DNA from: Actinomadura litoris | GTDB lineage: Bacteria > Actinomycetota > Actinomycetes > Streptosporangiales > Streptosporangiaceae | Length of the DNA stretch: 64,000 nucleotides | Direction: 5' to 3' | Assembly: GCF_009733595.1 (NCBI RefSeq) | Contig: NZ_WOFH01000002.1 | Coordinates: 744,001-808,000, forward strand | Shown here: positions 8,410-15,248 of the stretch, piece by piece | Layout of the letters: every line of letters begins with the position of its first letter | How positions within the stretch are numbered: position 1 is the first letter of the stretch | Position numbers and translations under genes: made by a program | The notes under the pieces: generated by a model | Databases searched by the model: none | Told to the model about the DNA's origin: nothing | What the model saw: only the letters and a program-made list of their open reading frames with translations

Positions 8410-9129
8410 GTGACAGGAAACGGGGAACAGGACAGGAACCAGCACGACAGGCGGCACCAGCTCTTCTACCGGCTGCTCCTGGCGGTGGACATCCAGGGGT
8501 ACAGCAAGCGGGACGTGCGGGAGCAGCTGCTCGCGCAGCGGCAGCTCTCGGACGCGCTGGACCGGGCCGCGCTCGGCGTCGGCCTCGACCGCTCCCGCTG
8601 GGAGAAGCAGGTCGGCGGTGACGGGGAGCTCGCCACCCTGCCGGAGGGCGTCGACCCGGCGCCGGTGGCCGGCGACTTCGTCCTCGGGCTCGCGGCGGCG
8701 CTGGCGGAGGTCAACGACGCCGCCGGCGACGGCGCCAGGCACCGGCTGCGGGTGCGGCTCGCCCTGCACCACGGCACGCTGGCGGCCGGGCCGTTCGGGC
8801 CCGCCGGCGACGCGCCGATCGTCGTCCAGCGACTGCTGGACGCCGGGCCGCTGCGCCGCCTGCTGGTCACCGACGCGGACCGCGACCTCGCCTACGTGGT
8901 GTCGGACTCGCTGTTCGAGGACGTCGTGCAGACCGGGTTCTGCGCGCTGCCGCCGGAGGCGTTCCAGCCGATCAAGGTCACCGCGAAGGGCGACGCCTTC
9001 CGCGGGTACATCCTCACCGGCCGCGCCGCCGGAGAGCGCGAGGCGGGCGGGGAGGGACGCGGCGGGCCGGCGGGCCGGCCCGCCGCGCAGGCCCGGGTGT
9101 ACGACTTCCCGGCGCTCGCCGTCCGGTAG
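8410..9129 (+). CDS. class III nucleotidyl-cyclase-fold protein
   Basis: A 239-residue protein whose core resembles the class III adenylate/guanylate cyclase fold: LLAVDIQGYS (metal Asp27), GGDGELA (second metal Asp71), RLRVRLALHHG, and GPFGPAGDAPIVVQRLLDA in place of the usual G-x-x-V-N-x-A-x-R helix. The two metal aspartates are kept but the ribose-contacting Asn position is not evident, so it may bind or make an unusual nucleotide, or be inactive. The GTG at 8410 is preceded by GAGGGG at ten bases; GTG 8230 or ATG 8341 would add residues without conserved character. It is divergent from the ECF sigma operon. A small-molecule signalling role is inference. Confidence 0.75.
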   Translation: MTGNGEQDRNQHDRRHQLFYRLLLAVDIQGYSKRDVREQLLAQRQLSDALDRAALGVGLDRSRWEKQVGGDGELATLPEGVDPAPVAGDFVLGLAAALAEVNDAAGDGARHRLRVRLALHHGTLAAGPFGPAGDAPIVVQRLLDAGPLRRLLVTDADRDLAYVVSDSLFEDVVQTGFCALPPEAFQPIKVTAKGDAFRGYILTGRAAGEREAGGEGRGGPAGRPAAQARVYDFPALAVR

Positions 9130-9183
9130 CCGGTGATCGCGCCCGGTGATCACGGCCGGTGATCACGGCCCGGTGTTCGGCGG
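9130..9183. repeat. short tandem repeat, about four 13-14 bp units
   Basis: Units beginning CCGGTGATC or CCGGTGTTC start at 9130, 9143, 9156 and 9170. The middle two read CCGGTGATCACGG and are themselves nearly palindromic around TGATCA. The array follows the stop codon of the cyclase-fold gene directly and may act in termination or be slippage-generated filler. Confidence 0.6.
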
Positions 9184-9273
9184 CGGCCCGCACCGGGAAG
9201 TGATCGCCTGTGGCCGGGGTTGACCCCGGTGACAGGCGAACGGGTGACAGGCGAACGGCGATGGAGGCGGACG

Positions 9274-9702
9274 ATGGCGGACGACGCGGGGCTGGCGAAG
9301 CTGCTGACCGAGCACGACCTCGGGGTGCTGGCCACCCTCAAGCGGGACGGGCGGCCCCAGCTGTCCAACGTCAACTACCACTACGACGCCGGGCGCCGCC
9401 TCGTGCGGGTGTCGGTCACCGCCGACCGCGCCAAGGCCCGCAACCTGGCCCGCGACCCGCGCGCCAGCCTGCACGTCAGCTCGGCCGACGGCTGGTCCTA
9501 CGCGGTCGCCGAGGGCACCGCCGAGCTGACGGCCGTCGCCGCCGACCCCGCCGACGCGGCCGTCGAGGAGCTGGTGTCGGTGTACCGCGACATCCGCGGC
9601 GAGCACCCCGACTGGGACGACTACCGCCGCGCGATGGTCGCCGACGGCCGCCTGGTCATCCGCCTGCACGTCGAACGCCTCTACGGCCGCCCGGCCGGCT
9701 GA
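9274..9702 (+). CDS. PPOX-fold (F420/FMN-type) oxidoreductase
   Basis: A 142-residue split-barrel protein of the pyridoxamine 5'-phosphate oxidase-like group. The N-terminal LAKLLTEHDLGVLATLKRDGRPQ segment, the SNVNYHYD strand, and the KARNLARDPRASLHV region with later WSYAVAEGTAEL are typical of actinobacterial members that use F420 or FMN. The ATG at 9274 follows GGAGG at six bases. The earlier in-frame start at 9220 lies in a duplicated GTGACAGGCGAAC sequence and is unlikely. The cofactor cannot be settled from sequence reading; F420 is common in this clade. Confidence 0.88.
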   Translation: MADDAGLAKLLTEHDLGVLATLKRDGRPQLSNVNYHYDAGRRLVRVSVTADRAKARNLARDPRASLHVSSADGWSYAVAEGTAELTAVAADPADAAVEELVSVYRDIRGEHPDWDDYRRAMVADGRLVIRLHVERLYGRPAG

Positions 9703-9745
9703 GCCCCGGGCCCGGGGCTGAGGGCTGAGGGCTCAGGGCTCAGGG
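9702..9745. terminator. probable bidirectional terminator between convergent genes
   Basis: An 18-base perfect palindrome at 9702-9719 (AGCCCCGGGCCCGGGGCT) starts at the stop codon of the PPOX gene. It is followed by CTGAG-GG repeated twice and then CTCAG-GG repeated twice, which also pair with each other. The second structure includes the stop codon of the convergent methyltransferase gene. There is no T-run, as is usual for GC-rich actinomycete terminators. Confidence 0.6.
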
Positions 9746-10504
9746 CAGGAGGGCGGCCAGGACGCGGTTGTCGCCGCGCTGCCACAGCGTGCCGACCTCG
9801 GTGAACCCGGCGCCGCGCAGCGCGGCCTCGTGCGCCGAGAAGAACGTCGACTCCGAGCCGTGGTGGCCCACGGTCTCCTCGCGCGCCGCCCGCAGTTCGG
9901 CGAGCGCGGGCTCGGCGGCGACCGCGTCCCACCACTGGCCCCACTCCTCGGGGCTCTCGTCCGCCCACCGGCGCGCGGTCTCGCGCTCGCGCAGCGCCGC
10001 GTCCAGGGCCGCGAGGCCGGGCGCCCGGTCGCCGACCGTCAGGTTGTCGCCGTTGAGGAACAGCCCGCCGGGGCGCAGCACCCGCGCCAGCTCGCCGTAG
10101 GTGACGCGCAGCTCCGCGCTGGTGATCCAGTGCAGCGCGGTCGTGCTGATCGCGGCGTCGGCCTGCCGGTCCAGGCGCAGCCGCGCGGCCCAGCCCGGCT
10201 CGCGCAGGTCCAGCTCGGTGAAGACCAGCCCGGAGCGCCCGGCGTGGACGGCGCGGCCGAGCCCCATCAGCAGCGGGTCGGTGTCGATCGCCACGACCGT
10301 GGCGCCGGGGATGCGGTCCAGGACGCGGCCCGCGAGCGAGCCGGGGCCGCAGCCGAGGTCCAGGATGAGCGGGTCGGGACGCCCGGTCCCCGCCTCCAGC
10401 GCGTCGATCATGACGGTGAAGCGCTCCTCGCGGTCGGGGATGTACCCCTCCTGCTGCGCGTCCCAGCGGGTGATCCACGTGTCGGCGACCTCGCGGGTGA
10501 GCAT
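9740..10504 (-). CDS. class I SAM-dependent methyltransferase
   Basis: A 254-residue methyltransferase. Motif I is LILDLGCGPGSLAGRVL, followed by VVAIDTDPLLM for the SAM ribose acid, and DAAISTTALHW as the post-motif strand, then LARVLRPGGLFLNGD. The family (Methyltransf_25/11 type) acts on small molecules or proteins; the substrate is not deducible. The ATG at 10504 follows GAGGGGG. It is divergent from the CGNR regulator gene, with which it shares an 80-base regulatory zone containing an inverted repeat, so it may be a target of that regulator. Confidence 0.88.
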   Translation of the reverse strand: MLTREVADTWITRWDAQQEGYIPDREERFTVMIDALEAGTGRPDPLILDLGCGPGSLAGRVLDRIPGATVVAIDTDPLLMGLGRAVHAGRSGLVFTELDLREPGWAARLRLDRQADAAISTTALHWITSAELRVTYGELARVLRPGGLFLNGDNLTVGDRAPGLAALDAALRERETARRWADESPEEWGQWWDAVAAEPALAELRAAREETVGHHGSESTFFSAHEAALRGAGFTEVGTLWQRGDNRVLAALLP

Positions 10505-10519
10505 GGGTCGTACCCCCTC

Positions 10520-10601
10520 GTATGACTGTCGTATAGCCTTTGGACGGTGACACGCTAACCGGAGAGGGCGTAACTGGTCAAGTGAACTTCAACAGTCATA
10601 C
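10520..10601. promoter_or_regulatory. inverted repeat flanking CGNR gene start
   Basis: GTATGACTGT at 10520-10529 is mirrored exactly by ACAGTCATAC at 10592-10601, with 62 bases between. The right copy lies inside the CGNR coding region, just after its GTG start; the left copy lies just upstream of the methyltransferase start. The left copy also forms CGTAT-GACTGT-CGTAT, a direct repeat of CGTAT. The placement suits autoregulation by looping or a long RNA stem over the start codon; both are inference. Confidence 0.5.
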
Positions 10602-11151
10602 AGACGCGGTGGTGCGGGCCGCCGTGGAGCTGGTGAACGCGTTCACCGAGGGGGAGCGGCGCGGCCGGCCCTACACGCCTCCCGCTCCGGACGAGCTGGC
10701 CGAGGCCGCCCGCGCGATCCTGTCGCTCAGCGGCGGCGTGCCCGTCAGCCGCCCGGAGCTGGACGAGCTGGCCGCCGTCGCCCGCGACCTGCGCGCCGTC
10801 TTCGAGGCGGTCGCCGCGGGCGACGTCGACGCGGCGGCCGGGCGGGTCAACGCGCTGCTGGACGCCACGCAGGCCAGGCCGCGCCTGGAACGCCACGACG
10901 GCGAGCCCTGGCACGTCCACTTCCACGGACGCGGGCGGGGCGTCGCCGACATGTGGGGCGCGCCCTGCGCTACCGGCCTCGCCGTCGTCATCGGCAGCGA
11001 ACTCCAGGACCGGCTCGGCGTCTGCACCGCGCCGCACTGCGACCGCGTCTACGTCGACACCTCGCGCAACGGCACCCGCCGGTTCTGCTCCACCGCCTGC
11101 CAGAACCGCGTCAAGGCCGCCGCGTTCCGCGCCCGCGCGCAGACGCCCTGA
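10582..11151 (+). CDS. CGNR zinc-finger transcriptional regulator
   Basis: A 189-residue protein with the ABATE-type N-terminal domain (starting NFNSHTDAVVRAAVELVNAF) and a C-terminal CGNR-type zinc finger: Cys-x4-Cys in GVCTAPHCDRVYVDTS, then RRFCSTACQNRVKAAAFRAR. Here CQNR replaces CGNR. The GTG at 10582 is chosen because homologues start with this asparagine/histidine-containing segment; the ribosome site GAGAGGG is somewhat distant. Such proteins are presumed DNA-binding regulators of actinobacteria. A second family member is encoded at 51065-51610. Confidence 0.88.
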   Translation: MNFNSHTDAVVRAAVELVNAFTEGERRGRPYTPPAPDELAEAARAILSLSGGVPVSRPELDELAAVARDLRAVFEAVAAGDVDAAAGRVNALLDATQARPRLERHDGEPWHVHFHGRGRGVADMWGAPCATGLAVVIGSELQDRLGVCTAPHCDRVYVDTSRNGTRRFCSTACQNRVKAAAFRARAQTP

Positions 11152-11196
11152 CCGCGCCCCGAGCGCGGACCCGAAGACGGCTCCGGACAGAAGGAG

Positions 11197-11236
11197 GTGC
11201 AGGCCGAGAGCACCCCGCAGTTCCCTCGGCCTGCAC
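11197..11236. terminator. hairpin terminator between convergent genes
   Basis: GTGCAGGCCGAG (11197-11208) pairs perfectly over 12 bases with CTCGGCCTGCAC (11225-11236), leaving a 16-base loop. It lies in the 100-base gap between the CGNR gene and the convergent GMC oxidoreductase gene, so it can serve both directions. Confidence 0.8.
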
Positions 11237-11251
11237 GAACATGGACGGCCC

Positions 11252-13858
11252 CTACCGTTCGTCGGGGCCGTAGACCTCCCACAGCTCGCCGGCGAAGAAC
11301 CGGCCGAAGGCGACCAGCTTCCCGGCGCCGCCCGGACCGGCCGTGCGGAACGTCGCCAGCTGCCGCGCGAAGTCGGTCAGCTGGATGTGCAGCACGCCCG
11401 CGCCCAGCACCCGCGCGCCGTCCTCGGCGTCCGCGCCGACATGGCCGTCGAGGATCCGCACGTACAGCGTGGAGGTGTCGGGCCAGATCCGCGTCGGCGG
11501 GCCGTGCAGCACGTTCTTGGTGCCGGACAGGGTGCGGGGCCGGTCCTCGCCGTCGGTGAAGTACAGCCGGTACCTCATCAGCCGTCGATCCTCCGCGCCG
11601 CCGGGCGCGAACAGGTTGAACCAGCCCCGCTGGACAGGACGCCGGCCCCCGTGGCCAGCGGCGTCGATCCATCCCTCGGCCAGCGCGGTGTGCTCGGGCT
11701 CGGCCAGGAAGCGGTCGGTGTCCGCGGCCGTGATCGTCAGCCGGAACGCCATCGCCTCGCGGCCGTCCGCGAGTTCCCCCGCCCGCGGCTCGGACACCCC
11801 GTAGGTGACGAAGCCCTTCATCTCCTCGGTGAACGACAGCGACGTACGGTCCGATGCCGGCGACCGGTCCGATGCCACGGCGAGCGATCCCCCGACGCCG
11901 CCGTGGCTCCCCGGGACCGATCCGTTCCGGGCGGTGTGCGAGGCGGACGCCCCGCCCACGACCGGACCGTACGTCGAGTCGTTCCCCTGACCGCCGTCCC
12001 CCGGGCGGTCCCCGGAGCGGCTCCCCAAGCCGCCCCGGCCTCTCCCCTCCGCCGAGCCGTTCCCCCGGGACGGCCCGACCCCCGCGCCGGACGGAACGCC
12101 CCCCGAAGGCGCGCTCCCGTGCGCCGCGTCCGAAGACGGCGCGGGGCCGGATGGGACCGTGGAGGACGTGCCCGTACCCCGTCGTCCGGGCACGTCCTCC
12201 AGCAGCCGCGTGGCCATGCGGTCGGCCTGCGCGGCGATCGTGAGCGAGGGGTTCGGGCCCACCGGTCCCGGCATCGCCGCCCCGTCGGCGACGTACAGGC
12301 CCGGATACCCGAACACCTCGCCGAAGGCGTCGCAGACGCCCTCGTCCTTGTGGGCGCCCATGGGGGCGCCGCCGAGCGGATGCACCGTGATGATCCGCTT
12401 GCGGAACCACATCGGGTTGTCGGCGTACTCGGCGCCGAGCACGTCCGCGATGCGCTGCATCGTCTCGCGGATCCGCGCGAAGTGCGCCTCGCTGGTCCGC
12501 GTCGTCCAGTCGGCGGTGAGCCGGCCGTCGTCCAGCCGCAGCCGCCCGTCGGCGACGTCGCGGCCCATCCCGAGCAGCGGCAGCGAGCTGACCGTCAGCG
12601 CGCCCTCCCCGATCAGGTCCGACAGCTCCTTGGACAGGTTCGTGTCGGGACGGTCCTTGAAGAACTCGGTGAACCGGTCCCACAGGAACTTCACGACGCG
12701 CTCGAAGTCGTTGCGGATGTCGAGCCCCTGGATCAGCCAGTCGGCGAACCCCGGGTAGCCGCCGTCCTGGATGTAGGCGCCGCGGCCCGCGCCCGGCACC
12801 CCGTCCAGCTCGTCGGCCAGCCGGATCGCGCTGGTGATCACCGGGCCGCGCGCCGCGTCCAGCGCCCGGACGCGGTTGCGGTCCTTCGCCTTCAGCAGGA
12901 ACGTCAGCAGGTCGCCGTTGCCGCTGAAGCGGGTGCCGAGCGCGCGGCTCAGCCCCGGGAACGCCTTGCGCGACTTCAGCAGCAGGTACGTCGTCCCGTA
13001 CGTCCCGGCGCCGAGGATCAGCTGGTCGCACGAGATCGTCGCCATCCGCGAGCGGCCCCCGCGCACGGTCAGGTCGGCGTGGTGGACGTAGTCGACCTCG
13101 TACCCGCCGCCCCGCCGCGGCCGGATCGCCTTCACCTCGTGCGAGGTGCGCAGGTCGGCGCCGTGGTGCGCGGCCGCCGACAGGTAGGTGTGGTCGAGGC
13201 TGTTCTTGGACCCCTCGTTGCAGCCGATGTTGCACTCGCCGCACAGCTTGCACGTCCGCCGCCCCACCCCGTGGACGTTGCGGAACCCCGCGTCGACGAT
13301 CGGCAGGCTCAGCCCCGGCGCGCCGCCCGGCTCGGCCGCGAAGCTCACCGCGAGCGGCGGCAGCGTGCACTGGAGCCCCAGCTCGGCCGCCGCGTCCTGC
13401 ATGGCGTGCGCCTTCGGGGTGTCGTCGAAGGGCTGCTGGCCGAGCGGGTAGGGGGTCGCGCCCATCATCCGCTCGACCTCGTCGTAGTGCGGATCGAGGT
13501 CGGCGCGGGAGACGGGCCACGACTCATACCCGCCGTCCGGCAGCGACCGCTCGGTGACGAACCAGTGCTCGTCCTTGCGCAGCAGCACGTTGGCGTAGAT
13601 CAGCGACCCCCCGCCGAGCCCCGCCGACACCACCGAGTCGCAGCCCTTGAACGACCACACGTCGAACATGCCGTACAGGCCCTCGGCCGGATCCCAGAAC
13701 GCCCGTCCCATCTCGTGCGGCGAGCGCGGGAAGCTGCCGGGCGGGTAGGGCTGGCCGCGCTCCAGCAGCACGACCGACCGTCCGGCCTCGGCCAGCCGGT
13801 ACGCGGCGACCGAGCCCCCGAATCCGGACCCGACGACCACGGCGTCAACGTGTTCCAT
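11252..13858 (-). CDS. GMC family (cholesterol-oxidase-like) FAD oxidoreductase with extra C-terminal domain
   Basis: An 868-residue flavoprotein, much longer than the usual 500-580. Residues 1-540 form the GMC fold: FAD motif VVGSGFGGSVAA, a cysteine cluster CKLCGECNIGC (about 203-213, Cys-x2-Cys-x2-Cys-x3-Cys) that resembles an Fe-S binding site, and the conserved VHPLGGAPMG active-site region. A Ser/Gly/Pro/Arg-rich linker of about 130 residues follows, then a second domain of about 190 residues (from SLSFTEEMKGFVTYG) of unknown function. In other bacteria I recall this order continuing into an alpha/beta hydrolase; here that partner is the next gene upstream, 46 bases away in the same operon. 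A sterol or other alcohol may be the substrate. The start has no clear ribosome site; a GTG at 13867 is an alternative. Confidence 0.88.
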   Translation of the reverse strand: MEHVDAVVVGSGFGGSVAAYRLAEAGRSVVLLERGQPYPPGSFPRSPHEMGRAFWDPAEGLYGMFDVWSFKGCDSVVSAGLGGGSLIYANVLLRKDEHWFVTERSLPDGGYESWPVSRADLDPHYDEVERMMGATPYPLGQQPFDDTPKAHAMQDAAAELGLQCTLPPLAVSFAAEPGGAPGLSLPIVDAGFRNVHGVGRRTCKLCGECNIGCNEGSKNSLDHTYLSAAAHHGADLRTSHEVKAIRPRRGGGYEVDYVHHADLTVRGGRSRMATISCDQLILGAGTYGTTYLLLKSRKAFPGLSRALGTRFSGNGDLLTFLLKAKDRNRVRALDAARGPVITSAIRLADELDGVPGAGRGAYIQDGGYPGFADWLIQGLDIRNDFERVVKFLWDRFTEFFKDRPDTNLSKELSDLIGEGALTVSSLPLLGMGRDVADGRLRLDDGRLTADWTTRTSEAHFARIRETMQRIADVLGAEYADNPMWFRKRIITVHPLGGAPMGAHKDEGVCDAFGEVFGYPGLYVADGAAMPGPVGPNPSLTIAAQADRMATRLLEDVPGRRGTGTSSTVPSGPAPSSDAAHGSAPSGGVPSGAGVGPSRGNGSAEGRGRGGLGSRSGDRPGDGGQGNDSTYGPVVGGASASHTARNGSVPGSHGGVGGSLAVASDRSPASDRTSLSFTEEMKGFVTYGVSEPRAGELADGREAMAFRLTITAADTDRFLAEPEHTALAEGWIDAAGHGGRRPVQRGWFNLFAPGGAEDRRLMRYRLYFTDGEDRPRTLSGTKNVLHGPPTRIWPDTSTLYVRILDGHVGADAEDGARVLGAGVLHIQLTDFARQLATFRTAGPGGAGKLVAFGRFFAGELWEVYGPDER

Positions 13859-13904
13859 ACCAGTCACCAGTCAGAGTTCTTTCCGCTCGTGAGCGTCACG
13901 GTGC

Positions 13905-14999
13905 TCATGCGCTGTGCCGCTTGAGGAAGTCGACGATGCGCGGAAAGACGTCGATGTAGGAGTTCTTGCCGATCAGGGGGTCCAGGTGCCCGTAGCCGGG
14001 CAGCACCGCCAGCTCGTGGCGTCCGGGCGCGGCCTTCTCCAGGATCTTGTGCAGGTGGATGTTGGAGTCGGTGAAGACCCGGTTGCGGTCGGGCGCGAGC
14101 AGCAGCAGGGGCGTCCGCACGTCCGCCGCGTTCGACAGGTAGTTCAGCGGCAGGCGCGCGTACCGCGCGTCGGTCGGCGCGTACTTCACCGACTGGCCGG
14201 CCTCGACCATCTTGCGGACGTGCCGGTAGTAGTTCAGCCCGGACGCCGAGCAGATGTCGGCGACCCGCGCGTGCGTCTCGGGCAGCAGGTTGGAGTGCTC
14301 GTACATCGCGGGCCTGCCCGCCCCCCACTGGAAGCTCTGCATGTGGCACGCGCTCGTCCGGCACTCGTCGTGGAACAGCGACACCGCCTGCGACAGCATC
14401 CACGGACGCGTGAACGCCGGCGCCTGGCCGAACCTCGGGTCGATGAACGGCAGCCCGACCACGTACTCCAGCAGCCAGGTGCCGAGCGACAGCTTCAGCT
14501 TGGAGAACGCCGGGACGCGGGGGGTGAGCGAGACGCTGTTGCAGGTCAGGCTCGCGACGTCGTCGATCAGCCCGGCGAACAGGCTCATCGAGAACGACAC
14601 CGCTCCCAGGCAGTGCGCGATGACGTGCACGCGGCGGTCGCCGACGTGGCGGCGCAGCTCGCGCATCGTCGCGGGGAAGTCGTACAGAGCCACGTCGTCG
14701 AGGTTGTAGCGGTGCGTCTCCCCGTCGTAGGGGAAGCGCCCGCTCATTCTGAAGTCGACCGCCCAGACGTCGCCGAAGCCGTTGTCGAGCAGGTGGCTCG
14801 CCAGGTTCCGGTGCTCGGGCATGATGAAGACGTCGCTGGCGGAGGTGAGCCCGTGGACGAGCAGGACCACGTCGTCGCTCTCGCTCCGCAGGAAGCGGGT
14901 CAGGTTCAGGCCGAGGCCGTCCTCCGTCCCGAACGGATGCACCGATACATCGGCCTCCCGCACTCCTTCGAGTGTGAAACGCGAGATCGTGCGTGTCAT
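13905..14999 (-). CDS. alpha/beta hydrolase with cysteine nucleophile motif
   Basis: A 364-residue hydrolase. The oxyanion strand is VVLLVHGLTSASDVF, and the nucleophile elbow reads VIAHCLGAV, placing Cys130 where a serine is expected. An acid in LLLLAPDRNRVF (Asp304) and His338 in LPGYGHLDP complete a Cys-Asp-His triad, as known for PHA synthases and dienelactone hydrolase-like enzymes. The ATG at 14999 follows GGAGGTGAGG; an upstream GTG at 15008 falls within that site. It is the first gene of the operon with the GMC oxidoreductase, suggesting a joint pathway (oxidation then ester or thioester chemistry). The substrate is unknown. Confidence 0.87.
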   Translation of the reverse strand: MTRTISRFTLEGVREADVSVHPFGTEDGLGLNLTRFLRSESDDVVLLVHGLTSASDVFIMPEHRNLASHLLDNGFGDVWAVDFRMSGRFPYDGETHRYNLDDVALYDFPATMRELRRHVGDRRVHVIAHCLGAVSFSMSLFAGLIDDVASLTCNSVSLTPRVPAFSKLKLSLGTWLLEYVVGLPFIDPRFGQAPAFTRPWMLSQAVSLFHDECRTSACHMQSFQWGAGRPAMYEHSNLLPETHARVADICSASGLNYYRHVRKMVEAGQSVKYAPTDARYARLPLNYLSNAADVRTPLLLLAPDRNRVFTDSNIHLHKILEKAAPGRHELAVLPGYGHLDPLIGKNSYIDVFPRIVDFLKRHSA

Positions 15000-15163
15000 G
15001 TTCCTCACCTCCGTCGTCCCCGCAATGATGATGCGGTGACCGGCCCATACGCGGCATCGTGGTAAACCCTTACTTCTTCCCCGACCTGGTCAGCGGGGAC
15101 GGGACGCGTCGGCACCGGGCATACGTAACCTCTGTGACGATCCTCGCGACGCAGATGTTCTGG

Positions 15164-15195
15164 AACCTGCCCGACTGTCCGGGAATGGACAGGTT
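15164..15195. promoter_or_regulatory. nested inverted repeat upstream of hydrolase/GMC operon
   Basis: AACCTG (15164-15169) mirrors CAGGTT (15190-15195), and nested inside, CTGTCC (15175-15180) mirrors GGACAG (15187-15192) around GGGAAT. It is 165-196 bases upstream of the hydrolase start and just after the end of the LuxR-type regulator gene. A binding site for that regulator is a reasonable guess. Confidence 0.4.
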
Positions 15196-15248
15196 GGTGC
15201 GTTCCAATCCGGCCGCCCGGCCCACCGCCCGACCCGGGTAAGGCCCGG

